A DNA stretch of 64,000 bases, taken from positions 1 to 64,000 of the forward strand of contig CAZOZP010000002.1 of the NCBI GenBank assembly GCA_964584325.1, written 5' to 3'. Shown one piece after another: positions 53,393 through 62,999 of this stretch. Every line of letters starts with the position of its first letter. Position 1 is the stretch's first letter. The position numbers were made by a program, and so were the translations under genes. The notes beneath the pieces were generated by a model, which was given only the letters and a program-made list of their open reading frames with translations, ran no database searches and was not told where the DNA came from. This DNA is from CAZOZP01 sp964584325. Lineage in GTDB: Bacteria > Bacteroidota > Ignavibacteria > Ignavibacteriales > Melioribacteraceae.

Positions 53393-54424
53393 CTATTGAA
53401 GACGGTTTTTAAGAATATGTATGTTGGAAATTTCAATTGGTTCTTTACCTCGTAAAACTGCTAAATAATAAGATATCCAGTCGCAGGTATAAACCATATC
53501 CAACAGTCTTTCTTCAAAAGAATTGCCCCGTCCTTTTAGGCGAATAATCTCCGCTCCGGATATTTTGATAAGTTCTTCGGTAATTTCAATTCTTTTTTTA
53601 ATTTCTTCGGAATATTCTTTATCATATAAAGTAATTACTTTCGGCCGGAATAATTGCTCGGAAGTTGCTTCCCACCCTATTATTTCGTTGTGGTCCAGTT
53701 CAGGATAATTATTATGGAAGGAATGTATCTTGGAGTTTTCATTGAACTGAGCTTTCAGTCTTCCTGCTGCCGCTGATGTAATTCCTGAAACACCATAAAC
53801 TACCGGAATAAAACCTAATAATTTTTCTGCTGTTTCCAATGCATAATTGCTTTCAGCGGAGTATTCTCTGGAACGCGACTGCATATTATTTTTAATGCGG
53901 TTCAATAAATTTGAATCCATATCGGCAAGTTTTAGTGCCGAAAATATTCTAATTAGTCCGAACAAATTATTATATAACGCGAATCTTGGCTGGAAGCCCG
54001 GTTTTAGTTTTATCAGAGGATATTTGCCGGCAGTAATTTTTTCTATTTCACCGCCTGTTGTCATACAGATAATTCTGCATTTTTTTATTTCTGCGGCTTT
54101 AAGGGAAGTAATGGTTTCGATTGTATTTCCGGAATATGAAGAAGCAATAAAAAGCGTTTCCTTACCTGCATAAGAAGGTAGAGTGTAATTTCTGTTTATT
54201 ATGCATGGGTATTTAAGTTTAGTCCCTAATAATTCAACAAGAAGTTCACCTCCTATTGCAGAACCTCCGAGTCCGGAAATTATAATGTTCCTGATTCCTT
54301 CTATATTTATTTTCTCAAATTCCTTGTCGGATGCAAATTCAAAATCTGTTTGACTGTATGAATCGGCTAATACTTGAAACATGTTATCTTTATCAGAATT
54401 GCGGATCATTTCAGATATCGTCAT
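53393..54424 (-). CDS. Bifunctional phosphoglucose/phosphomannose isomerase
   Basis: A SIS-domain sugar-phosphate isomerase interconverting fructose-6-phosphate with glucose- or mannose-6-phosphate. About 343 residues, the PGI/PMI family length. It has SGLGGSAIGGELL near the N-terminus, SYSGNTIET near 95 and LDHNEIIGWEA near 243. The frame extends to 54478, deep in ptsI. The ATG at 54424, overlapping ptsI by 14 bp with GGAAGTGG upstream, is the likelier start; 54409 is also possible. Confidence 0.88.
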   Translation of the reverse strand: MTISEMIRNSDKDNMFQVLADSYSQTDFEFASDKEFEKINIEGIRNIIISGLGGSAIGGELLVELLGTKLKYPCIINRNYTLPSYAGKETLFIASSYSGNTIETITSLKAAEIKKCRIICMTTGGEIEKITAGKYPLIKLKPGFQPRFALYNNLFGLIRIFSALKLADMDSNLLNRIKNNMQSRSREYSAESNYALETAEKLLGFIPVVYGVSGITSAAAGRLKAQFNENSKIHSFHNNYPELDHNEIIGWEATSEQLFRPKVITLYDKEYSEEIKKRIEITEELIKISGAEIIRLKGRGNSFEERLLDMVYTCDWISYYLAVLRGKEPIEISNIHILKNRLQ

Positions 54425-56186
54425 TTTCCACTTCCATATTAAACTCTGCCCCCGGCAGGTTTTTATTAAAAAATTCAACCAGTTTTATCTTTATTTCATT
54501 TTCGGTTTTTAGTTTCAGACACTCTGCGGCTACAGCCTTTGCATCAGAATAATTGAGTCTTACAATCATATTCTTTATCTGAGGAATTACAGCCGGACTC
54601 ACACTCAGGGAATCAAATCCGAGTCCCACCAGAAGAGGAACCGCAAGCGGGTCTGCAGCCATCTCTCCGCAAATGCTTATTCTCTTTTTAGCTTTGTGGC
54701 AATTACGGATTATGTGATCCAGAGTTTGTACCACTGCCGGATGAAATTCCTGATACAAAGACGATACAATATCATTACCTCTGTCAACAGCAAGCAGATA
54801 CTGAATCAAATCATTAGTTCCGACACTCAGGAAATCCACTTCTTCAGCAAATTCACCTGCAAGCACTGCAGCAGATGGAACTTCAACCATAATTCCGAAA
54901 TCTATGTTATTGTCGAATCTATGACCTTCTGCCTTAAGTTCTGCCTTGCACTCCTCGAGCAAAGCTTTAGTTCTTAATATTTCAACTCTTGAGGTTATCA
55001 TAGGAATCATTACTCCAATGTTCTTATGACTGCTTGCTCTTAAAATTGCGCGAAGCTGAGTTTTAAATAGTTTCGGATTATCTTCCAGAAATCTGATTCC
55101 GCGCCAGCCTAAAAAAGGATTCGGTTCCTGAACGTCAAACGGAAGCACTTTATCTCCGCCAATATCAAGAGTACGGATAATAACTCTGTTCGGATAAATT
55201 TTCTCTGATATTTTATTATATACTGAAACCTGCTCTTCTTCGTCAGGAAATTCTTCATATTCTTCGAAAATATGTTCAGTTCTTACTAACCCTACTCCGT
55301 CTGCCCCGTTTTTAATTATATAATCAATTTCATCAGTTAAATCTAAGTTTGCCTTCAGAAATATCTTTTTGCCGTCGAGTGTTTTGGATTCTATATTCCT
55401 AAGTTTCAGTAATTCATCGTCGAAAATCTTCAGTTCTTCATACTTTTTATTGTAATAAGCAATCTGCTCCTCATTAGGAGAAACAATAACTTTACCGTTA
55501 AAGCCGTCAACAATGATAAGATCGCCGCTATTAATGTGAGACATTGCATCATGAACGCCTACAACGCACGGAATGTCAAGTGATCTTGCAACTATTGCCG
55601 CGTGAGATGTTAATCCGCCATGAACGGTAACATATCCCTGAACATTCGACCGCGAAAAAAGGACGGTATCTGCAGGTGTAAGTGTAGCCGTTACAATATT
55701 CACATCTCCGGATATCCAAGATGTCCACTTCTTTTTTCTGAGATTCCTTATAATTCTGTTCTTAATATCTTCAATATCGAAAGCTCTTTCCTTAAGGTAT
55801 GTGGCATCTGCCGCGGCCATCAGTTTCTGATATTTGGATATTTCTGTATCAACTATGTATTCGGCACTTAGTCTTTCCTGCTCAATTCTTGTATTAATGT
55901 TTTTGATAAGAACAGGGTCATCAAGTATCATCATTTGGGCTTCAAAAATTGCAGCTCTCTTTTCGCCAAGTTTCTCAAGAGCAATTGCTTTTATCTTGTT
56001 TAGCTCCTTCTTGGCTTTACCTAAAGCTTCATCGAGATTTTGAATAGCTTCTTCCGGATTATCAATCGGAGCCTTGGTAACGGATTCGCATTCTTTGTTG
56101 TAAAGGAAAGCCGAAAAAACTGAGATACCCGGAGCTGCAGGAATTCCGGATAAAATATTTGGAGCATTGAAATCGATTTTTTTCAA
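54411..56186 (-). CDS. ptsI: PTS enzyme I (phosphoenolpyruvate-protein phosphotransferase)
   Basis: The PEP-dependent phosphoryl donor to HPr. 591 residues; phospho-histidine H195 in GGLTSHAAIVARS, FLKANLDL, VGLVRTEHIF and the PEP-site cysteine in SICGEMAADP. It is directly after ptsH (4-bp overlap). No enzyme II component is in the window, so the pair may mainly regulate. Confidence 0.95.
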   Translation of the reverse strand: MKKIDFNAPNILSGIPAAPGISVFSAFLYNKECESVTKAPIDNPEEAIQNLDEALGKAKKELNKIKAIALEKLGEKRAAIFEAQMMILDDPVLIKNINTRIEQERLSAEYIVDTEISKYQKLMAAADATYLKERAFDIEDIKNRIIRNLRKKKWTSWISGDVNIVTATLTPADTVLFSRSNVQGYVTVHGGLTSHAAIVARSLDIPCVVGVHDAMSHINSGDLIIVDGFNGKVIVSPNEEQIAYYNKKYEELKIFDDELLKLRNIESKTLDGKKIFLKANLDLTDEIDYIIKNGADGVGLVRTEHIFEEYEEFPDEEEQVSVYNKISEKIYPNRVIIRTLDIGGDKVLPFDVQEPNPFLGWRGIRFLEDNPKLFKTQLRAILRASSHKNIGVMIPMITSRVEILRTKALLEECKAELKAEGHRFDNNIDFGIMVEVPSAAVLAGEFAEEVDFLSVGTNDLIQYLLAVDRGNDIVSSLYQEFHPAVVQTLDHIIRNCHKAKKRISICGEMAADPLAVPLLVGLGFDSLSVSPAVIPQIKNMIVRLNYSDAKAVAAECLKLKTENEIKIKLVEFFNKNLPGAEFNMEVENDDI

Positions 56187-56449
56187 TTTTCGTCAAAGCC
56201 TCTATTAAAATAATCAATCATTTCTACGCTTAATTCCTGCTCATCCGCACCATCAAATGAAAGCATAAGTGTACTCCCCTTTTCTGCGGCAAGAGTCATT
56301 ACTCCAATTATACTTTTCCCGTTAATACTTAATCCGTCTTTATAAATATAGAATTCCGCCTCGTATTTTGAAGCAATCTTAACAATAGTTGCTGCAGGTC
56401 TGGTATGCAGCCCTGCATTATTTACAATAGTTACTTCTTTTTCAATCAT
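56183..56449 (-). CDS. ptsH: Phosphocarrier protein HPr
   Basis: 88 residues. H15 in NNAGLHTRPA accepts phosphate from enzyme I. S46 in NGKSIIGVM is the regulatory site for HPr kinase, so serine phosphorylation is possible, though hprK is not in the window. It is 5 bp after the polyprenyl synthase gene and overlaps ptsI. Confidence 0.94.
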   Translation of the reverse strand: MIEKEVTIVNNAGLHTRPAATIVKIASKYEAEFYIYKDGLSINGKSIIGVMTLAAEKGSTLMLSFDGADEQELSVEMIDYFNRGFDEN

Positions 56450-56454
56450 CGGTA

Positions 56455-57444
56455 TTATTTGTTTCTTTGAATTAATTGAAATGCAAGCCAGTTAAAGAAC
56501 TCTTTGTCATATTCATTCTTAAGCACACGCAAGCTTTTTAAGGCAGCCTCCGTATATTTTTTCACTTCACTCCGGGCTTCATATAGAACTCCGAGTTTCT
56601 CATACAAAGCCCTATATTCAGGAACTTCTTCTTTTTTTATTCCTTTGTTTTTTATTACAGATAAGAATTTTTCTTTATCCGACCCTTCTGCCTTATCAAG
56701 AGCTTTTAGAAAAAGGTAGGTCTTTTTACCTTCCACCAGGTCTCCCCCAACCATCTTCCCGAATTCTGACTGGTCTGCCAAAATATCCAAAAGATCATCT
56801 TGTATTTGGAATGCAATGCCGATATTCTTTCCGAAACTTTTCAGTGCCTTAATTTCCTTTTCAGTGCCGCGTCCTAACTTAGCACCCACAGAACAACAGG
56901 TTTCAAGCAGAGCCGCGGTTTTTTTCGTAATCATTGTGATGTATTCTTCAATCGTAACAGCAGATCTTATTTCATAATCTTTATCAAGACTTTGTCCTTC
57001 GCATACTTCAATAATACCCTGAGTAAAATCCAGAATTATATTATTATCTCCTTCCTTACAATCCTTAAGCAGATACTTGTAAGCTATAGCTATTAGATTA
57101 TCCCCTGAAAGAATTGCGGTACTGATATCGTATTTTTTATGAACAGTATCTCTTCCGCGCCTAAGGTCTGCGTTATCCATAATATCGTCGTGGGCCAGAG
57201 TAAAATTATGAATTAATTCTATTGCCAAAGCGGCATTATAGGCAGAATTAAAAGAACCGGAAACAGCATTGCAGGAAAAAAGTACTAAAATCGGTCTGAT
57301 TCTTTTACCTCCCGCATCCATAATGTATTTGCAGGGATCATACAGCGAGTCCGGCGAACAACCGGTAAAAACTTTACTTATCTTGCCTTGAATCTGCTTT
57401 ACTTGTCTATCAAAATCTTTTTGATACTTTTTATCGTTACTCAA
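56455..57444 (-). CDS. Polyprenyl diphosphate synthase
   Basis: A trans-isoprenyl chain-elongating enzyme for quinone or carrier lipid side chains. 329 residues; the first aspartate-rich motif is DDIMDNADLRRG near residues 90-101 and the second FQIQDDLLDI near 217-226, with GGKRIRPILV near 46. Chain length cannot be read from sequence. It leads the operon ending in ptsH-ptsI-PGI/PMI. Confidence 0.93.
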   Translation of the reverse strand: MSNDKKYQKDFDRQVKQIQGKISKVFTGCSPDSLYDPCKYIMDAGGKRIRPILVLFSCNAVSGSFNSAYNAALAIELIHNFTLAHDDIMDNADLRRGRDTVHKKYDISTAILSGDNLIAIAYKYLLKDCKEGDNNIILDFTQGIIEVCEGQSLDKDYEIRSAVTIEEYITMITKKTAALLETCCSVGAKLGRGTEKEIKALKSFGKNIGIAFQIQDDLLDILADQSEFGKMVGGDLVEGKKTYLFLKALDKAEGSDKEKFLSVIKNKGIKKEEVPEYRALYEKLGVLYEARSEVKKYTEAALKSLRVLKNEYDKEFFNWLAFQLIQRNK

Positions 57445-57651
57445 TTATTACAGCTCCTGCATAATGCGGTTTAATAGTATTTCTGTTTGAAATTGCAGTG
57501 CGGAATATCATTATCTCCGTATTATACATTTCTGTAACAATTACCATTGCAATTTTTTTTCGTGAAATATAACAATAAACTTTTTATAAAACACAAAAAA
57601 CAAATGTATATTCCAAGAATTATATTTATGATGATTGTTCCTGAAAAATTA

Positions 57652-58701
57652 TCAGTTATTTCTTATCTCTTCCCATATCTTGTTTACTTTCAGAATATCC
57701 TTGCCTACATTAAGCAGAATTTCACATTTTTCGAGATATTCATCCGAAGGATATATTAAACTGTTGTTTTTTGTTTCATCATCAAGAAGATTGTGAGCCC
57801 CGAGATTAGGAGTTGCATATTGAACATATTCTGCATTCAGTTTTGCATTTTCAGGATCAAGCATAAAATTTATAAATTTATAAGCTAACTCTTTATTCTC
57901 GGAATTTTTCAGCATTACAAATGAATCAATCCAAAGTTCAGCTCCTTCTTTCGGAAGAACAAAACCTACATTCTCATTTTCCGCCATTATCTGAAGAGCA
58001 TCTCCGTTATAACCTTGTGCAAGCCAGGTAGTACCATCCTGTATCTCATTCTTATAAGAATCAGAATCATATTGCGATACATTTTTATCCCATTCCAGCA
58101 ATACTGTTCTTGCAGCATTTAAAGCTGCATCTGACATATCATTAAAACTGAATCCTTTATATATAAGTGCCGCTCCAAGTACCGACCTGGAATCGTCAAG
58201 CAGAGTTACAATATTCTTTCCTGTAAACCTGTTGTCTGCAATTATATTCCAGGAAACATCTTTCATAAGAGTGTCGGGAAGTTTCTGTTTATTATACAGT
58301 AAGCCCGTTGTTCCCCAGAAGTAAGGAACGGAATAATCCATATTATTATCATACAAATCAACTTTCAAGTTAATCAGCGGATCAAGATTTTGCAGTCCGG
58401 GAAGTTTTGATTTATCAAGTTTCTCCAGCAAACCGTATTCTCTGAGAATTACCACATGATCGGCACTCGGAAAAACTATATCGTAAGCTGCAGTGGAATT
58501 CATAACTCTGGTAAGCATGTTTTCATTCGAATTATATGTGTCATAAACTACTTTGCAATTGTGTTCTTCTTCAAATTTAACAAGAAGTTCCGGAGCTATA
58601 TAATCAGTCCAGTTAAAAATGTAAAGAGTTTCTTTTTTATTGCTTTGACAGGAGATTAGAAAAAGAAAGACAACTACTGATGCAAGTTTTAAAATATTCA
58701 T
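57652..58701 (-). CDS. PotD/PotF-like polyamine-binding lipoprotein
   Basis: A 349-residue periplasmic binding protein of the spermidine/putrescine type (LYIFNWTDYIAPELL near residue 27, PYFWGTTGLLYNK near 126, WLAQGYNGDALQI near 212). The lipobox ends in LISC with C18, so it is a lipoprotein. No ATPase or permease gene is adjacent, so it is an orphan receptor here. TATTTTTG is at 58736-58743. Confidence 0.86.
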   Translation of the reverse strand: MNILKLASVVVFLFLISCQSNKKETLYIFNWTDYIAPELLVKFEEEHNCKVVYDTYNSNENMLTRVMNSTAAYDIVFPSADHVVILREYGLLEKLDKSKLPGLQNLDPLINLKVDLYDNNMDYSVPYFWGTTGLLYNKQKLPDTLMKDVSWNIIADNRFTGKNIVTLLDDSRSVLGAALIYKGFSFNDMSDAALNAARTVLLEWDKNVSQYDSDSYKNEIQDGTTWLAQGYNGDALQIMAENENVGFVLPKEGAELWIDSFVMLKNSENKELAYKFINFMLDPENAKLNAEYVQYATPNLGAHNLLDDETKNNSLIYPSDEYLEKCEILLNVGKDILKVNKIWEEIRNN

Positions 58702-58735
58702 TTCTTACCCTGAATAATTTATTGGATTAACTCAG

Positions 58736-58743
58736 CAAAAATA
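58736..58743 (-). promoter_or_regulatory. Putative -7 element (TATTTTTG) of potD-like gene
   Basis: A TAnnTTTG match ending 34 bp before the ATG. The -33 TTG is not clear. Confidence 0.38.
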
Positions 58744-58849
58744 GCAAAAGCTTGTATTTTATGAAACTAAGAAAGGAATAATTAAACCCAAATTATTCTT
58801 TATTGGCATTGCAATTAAAAGATACGATTTTTCTTACGAATAATTTTGG

Positions 58850-60229
58850 TTAAAGAAGAATATCCTTTAATATGTATGACGCTATTGAAAAGTAAATGAT
58901 AATCCCGACAACATCCACAAGTGTTGCTACAAAAGGAGCAGATGAGGTGGCAGGGTCAAGTCTAAGTTTTTTAAGTAATAACGGAAAAGTTCCGCCTATA
59001 ACTGTACCCCATGTAACAACTCCTACAAGAGAAAGACCAAGTGTAATACTTACAAGATACCACTGATCACCATAAATACCGGTAGCTTTCTGCCAGATAT
59101 AAATTCTTGCAAATCCGAGAACTGCGAGTATTAATCCCAATGCAAGACCCGAAAAGAACTCCCTTCTTAAAACAAAGAACCAATCTTTGATATTTATTTC
59201 CTTTAAGGCCAGCGCACGGATTACAAGAGTTGCCGCCTGAGAACCCGAATTACCTCCGCTGGAAATAATAAGGGGTACAAATATTGCAAGAACTACTGCT
59301 TTTTCAATTGCATATTCAAAATGTGCCATTGCTGATGCAGTAAGCATTTCCCCCATAAAAAGTACCGCAAGCCAGATTCCTCTTTTCTTTACCATTGTCA
59401 TAAGCGATACTTCCGAATAGGGCTCGTCAAGAGTTTCGGTACCTCCAAGTTTCTGTATATCTTCAGTTGCTTCTTCTTCGGCTATGTCCATAATGTCGTC
59501 AATGGTTACTATCCCGAGCAAAACACCTGAATAATCGGTTACTGGCAGTGCAAATCTGTCGTATTTTCTGAATTGTTCAACTGCAACTTCCTGATCTTCC
59601 CAAACATTAAGACTCAGGAAATTTTCATCCATAATTTCTTCAATCCTTTGATCAGGTTCGGCAAAAATAAGGTCTTTAATTTTTAAGTCGTCAATCAGCC
59701 GGTCTTTTTCATCAACAACATAGATTACGTTTACAGTCTCTTTGTTTTTTCCGTATTTTCTTATGTGCTCAAAAACTTCGCTTACTTTCATTTCCTTCTG
59801 TATATCAATAAAATCAGTGGTAATCAATCTTCCTATTGAGCCTTCAGGATATCCGAGCAGTGTAAGGGCAACTTCTTTTTCATCTTTATTCAGTAGGTTT
59901 ATTAATCTTTTGGCAATAACGGCAGGAACTTCTTCAAGAAGCGTGGTTCTGTCGTCCGGGTCCATTTCATTAAGAATTGATGCCACTTCGGCGTGACTCA
60001 TTTTTTCTATGAGGCTTATCTGCTGCTCAGAATCAAAATACTCGAAAATATCTGCGGCAAGATTCTTAGGTAGAAGTCTTAAAAAAAGCGCCTGTTTGCT
60101 TTCATCCATATCTGATATTATTTCAGCAATATCAGCAACTTCAATATCCTGAATAACATCGCGGATTGCGGCGAATTTTTTCTTATTGAGAAGTTCTTCT
60201 ATTTCCGGCAAGATCAGCTTTGAAAGCAT
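58850..60229 (-). CDS. mgtE: Magnesium transporter MgtE
   Basis: A Mg2+ channel of the inner membrane. 459 residues: the MgtE N domain with ILNEMDPDDRTTLLEEVP near residues 85-102, two CBS domains (about 135-255) that gate on cytosolic Mg2+, and five membrane helices from about 285, with the pore segment SSGGNSGSQAATLVIRALAL near 325-345. It is a single gene with a promoter at 60288-60318. No Mg2+ riboswitch fits in the short leader. Confidence 0.95.
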   Translation of the reverse strand: MLSKLILPEIEELLNKKKFAAIRDVIQDIEVADIAEIISDMDESKQALFLRLLPKNLAADIFEYFDSEQQISLIEKMSHAEVASILNEMDPDDRTTLLEEVPAVIAKRLINLLNKDEKEVALTLLGYPEGSIGRLITTDFIDIQKEMKVSEVFEHIRKYGKNKETVNVIYVVDEKDRLIDDLKIKDLIFAEPDQRIEEIMDENFLSLNVWEDQEVAVEQFRKYDRFALPVTDYSGVLLGIVTIDDIMDIAEEEATEDIQKLGGTETLDEPYSEVSLMTMVKKRGIWLAVLFMGEMLTASAMAHFEYAIEKAVVLAIFVPLIISSGGNSGSQAATLVIRALALKEINIKDWFFVLRREFFSGLALGLILAVLGFARIYIWQKATGIYGDQWYLVSITLGLSLVGVVTWGTVIGGTFPLLLKKLRLDPATSSAPFVATLVDVVGIIIYFSIASYILKDILL

Positions 60230-60287
60230 CGGACCCCCGTGGGAATAATGAGATATTTATAGGGTTTTTTTGATTAATTCCGCTTTA

Positions 60288-60318
60288 CAAAGATAAAAGA
60301 TGAAATTTCTTAAATCAA
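60288..60318 (-). promoter_or_regulatory. Bacteroidota-type promoter of mgtE
   Basis: The minus strand has TTG (60316-60318), a 20-bp spacer and TATCTTTG (60288-60295). This fits TTG-N19-TAnnTTTG within 1 bp and ends about 58 bp before the mgtE start. Confidence 0.5.
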
Positions 60319-60383
60319 GAAGCCTATTGACTATATTAATCATTTTTTTGCAATTATGCGGAATATAATCTTTTAGTCAAAAC

Positions 60384-60415
60384 AAAAAAAAAAGAGCTGC
60401 CGTAAAGGCAGCTCT
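60384..60415 (-). terminator. Rho-independent terminator of glucan phosphorylase gene
   Basis: A 9-bp stem AGAGCTGCC (60393-60401) and GGCAGCTCT (60407-60415) with a 5-nt loop, followed on the minus strand by about nine T. It lies 17 bp after the stop codon. Confidence 0.85.
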
Positions 60416-60431
60416 AATAATTGTTCTTAAA

Positions 60432-62999
60432 TTATGCCCATTTGATAAGGCCTAATTCGAAGGAATTGATCAGCAGTGAATGTTTCGGAAGAATGCGAAG
60501 AGTCCATCCGAACCTTCCTGTTGTTTCACATTTGATCTTTCCGGAATACTTATATGTTCCGTCGTTATTTGAATCCGGAATGCAGTCCATAACCTTAAAG
60601 GAATTAGAATCTGCTTTGTCAATATCATCAACCTTTCCGAAATATACCTGAACTTCAATATCTTCCGGTTTTAGGTCGCCAAGATATACCTCCGCATTGA
60701 TAACATGGCTTGTACCTATTTTAAGTCCGGTTCCGTCTGATTCTGCAGTATAGTTGTTGAACTTAACTTTCGGCCAGTTAGCGGTTATATATTGTTTCCA
60801 TTTCGAGAATTCAAGACCTTTTTCCATATTGTTGGCCATAATGAGTTTTCTTCTATCATTTGCCTTAATGTAGAATTTCTGAGTATATTCCATAACCATC
60901 CTGTTTGTATTAAAGAACGGAGTAAGAGTACTCATTGACTTCTTCATCATTGAAATCCACTTTCTCGGGAGTTTGTCATCTCCTCTTGAATAGAAAGGAG
61001 GAACAATTTCTTTCTCTAAAGTTTCATACAGAGTGCGCGATTCAACTTCATCATGGTAATCGAGATCGTCGTATTCTTCACCGTTTCCGATTTTCCATCC
61101 GAGATCAGATTCATATCCTTCATCCCACCATCCGTCAAGAACACTGAAGTTCAATCCGCCGTTTGCAATAACTTTCATTCCTGAAGTACCGCTTGCTTCA
61201 AGTGGTCTTCTCGGATTATTAAGCCATACGTCGCATCCCTCTACCATATAACGGGCTATGCTCATATCATAGTTTTCAAGGAATACTACTCTCTTGCGGA
61301 GAAGTTCATCTTTCGAAAGCTTGATAATTTCCTGAATCAGTTTCTTGCCGTCTTCATCTTTAGGGTGCGCTTTACCTGCAATTATAAGCTGAACAGGTGT
61401 ATCCGGATCATAAAGTATGCTGGTTAGTCTTTCTATATCCTTAAATAATAAGGTAGCTCTTTTATATGTTGCAAATCTTCTGGCAAAACCTATAGTAAGT
61501 GCCGAAGGGTCAAGAACTTCTTTTGCTATATCTGCTTCGGCTGTTGTTCCGCCTCTGGCAATAATCTGCTGTCTGAGTTTCTTTCTTGCAAATGCAACAA
61601 GTCTTTCTCTTCTTCTTTCGTGTGTTCTCCAGAGTTCTTCATCAGGAATATCGTTAACTCTATCCCATACTCTGTTGTCTGAAGGATCCTTTATAAATCT
61701 TTCTCCGAGGTATCTTATGAGAAGTTCTTCCATTTCGTTTGAAAGGTGACTTCTGGTATGAACACCGTTTGTAACATAATCAATCGGTATTTCATCAAAA
61801 GGGACATCCTTGAATCCGTCAACCCACATTTTTCTGGATACAACACCATGCAGCTTGCTTACACCGTTAACATATCCGGCCATATTCATTGCAAGATGTG
61901 CCATATTAAAGTTTGAAGGCTCTTTATCCTTTATAATAGTTCCCAAACGATAGAATTCCTTATCAGAAATCTTAAGTTCATTTCTGTAGAACTTGCCGAA
62001 ATATTTTTCCATAAGTTCATTCGGGAATACGTCAATGCCTGCAGGAACAGGAGTATGAGTGGTAAATATGTTTGAATAAAATCCGATATCTTTAGCCTGG
62101 GCAAAAGTAATTCCTTTTTCCTGGATAAGGTTTCTTATTCTTTCAAGAGCAAGGAATGCAGAGTGGCCTTCGTTCATATGACATACCTGCGGATCAAGCC
62201 CTAATTGGTGAAGCACTCTGAGTCCGCCTACTCCAAGAACAATTTCCTGCTGTATTCTTGTTTCTATGTTGCCGCCGTACAAAGTACGAGTAATGTTTTT
62301 ATCGTCGTCATTGTTTTCTGGAATGTTTGTGTCAAGAAGGAATAACGGGAGTCGTCCTACCTGTATTTTCCAAACCTGTACATAAACCTTTCTTCCGGGG
62401 AAAAATAGTTCTACCTTCAGTGGTTCGCCGCTGCTGTTATGAACAAGAGTCATAGGCTGATTATAAAAATCAGTAAGTTCATATCTCTCCTGCTGCCAGC
62501 CGTCTGTCGTAAGATATTGCTGGAAATAGCCTTCTTTATAGCATAAACCGATACCTACAAGCGGAATACCAAGGTCGCTGGCTGATTTAAGATGATCGCC
62601 GGCCAATACACCCAGACCTCCTGAATAAATCTGCAGACATTCAGTTAATCCGAATTCTGCCGAAAAATATGCTATATATGGCTTAGCATCTGCTTTATAA
62701 TTTCTCTGATACCAATTAACTTCGTCCATATAGTTTTTCAGATCAAGATAAACTCTGTTAAGATGTGCAATGTAACCATCGTCATTTGCTCTTTCTTTAA
62801 GTTTATCCTGCGGAATCAATCCCAGTAATGCTACCGGATTATGATGAGTCTGCTCCCAAATGTTTCTGTCGAGCCTTCTGAATAATTCAATCGCTTCCCT
62901 ATTCCATGTCCAGTATAAATTATAAGCTATCTCTCTTAAAGGTTCAAGCTTTTTAGGAAGTGAGGGAACTACATTGAAGGTTCCTTTGAAATTGACCAT
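60432..62999 (-). CDS. glgP: Alpha-glucan (glycogen) phosphorylase family protein
   Basis: It releases glucose-1-phosphate from glycogen or maltodextrin. 855 residues of the bacterial alpha-glucan phosphorylase type, with an N-terminal DUF3417-like region (LYWTWNREAIELFRRLD near 28-44). YFSAEFGLTECLQIYSGGLG lies near residues 108-127, NEGHSAFLALER near 275, and the PLP site is in EASGTSGMKVIANG near 607-620, where the lysine of SGMK holds PLP. AGGAG lies 6 bp before the ATG. It is transcribed away from the HtrA gene. Confidence 0.94.
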   Translation of the reverse strand: MVNFKGTFNVVPSLPKKLEPLREIAYNLYWTWNREAIELFRRLDRNIWEQTHHNPVALLGLIPQDKLKERANDDGYIAHLNRVYLDLKNYMDEVNWYQRNYKADAKPYIAYFSAEFGLTECLQIYSGGLGVLAGDHLKSASDLGIPLVGIGLCYKEGYFQQYLTTDGWQQERYELTDFYNQPMTLVHNSSGEPLKVELFFPGRKVYVQVWKIQVGRLPLFLLDTNIPENNDDDKNITRTLYGGNIETRIQQEIVLGVGGLRVLHQLGLDPQVCHMNEGHSAFLALERIRNLIQEKGITFAQAKDIGFYSNIFTTHTPVPAGIDVFPNELMEKYFGKFYRNELKISDKEFYRLGTIIKDKEPSNFNMAHLAMNMAGYVNGVSKLHGVVSRKMWVDGFKDVPFDEIPIDYVTNGVHTRSHLSNEMEELLIRYLGERFIKDPSDNRVWDRVNDIPDEELWRTHERRRERLVAFARKKLRQQIIARGGTTAEADIAKEVLDPSALTIGFARRFATYKRATLLFKDIERLTSILYDPDTPVQLIIAGKAHPKDEDGKKLIQEIIKLSKDELLRKRVVFLENYDMSIARYMVEGCDVWLNNPRRPLEASGTSGMKVIANGGLNFSVLDGWWDEGYESDLGWKIGNGEEYDDLDYHDEVESRTLYETLEKEIVPPFYSRGDDKLPRKWISMMKKSMSTLTPFFNTNRMVMEYTQKFYIKANDRRKLIMANNMEKGLEFSKWKQYITANWPKVKFNNYTAESDGTGLKIGTSHVINAEVYLGDLKPEDIEVQVYFGKVDDIDKADSNSFKVMDCIPDSNNDGTYKYSGKIKCETTGRFGWTLRILPKHSLLINSFELGLIKWA

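Noticed and set aside
60230..60431. Mg2+ riboswitch upstream of mgtE
   Set aside because: The promoter element leaves a leader of only about 50 nt, too short for an M-box.
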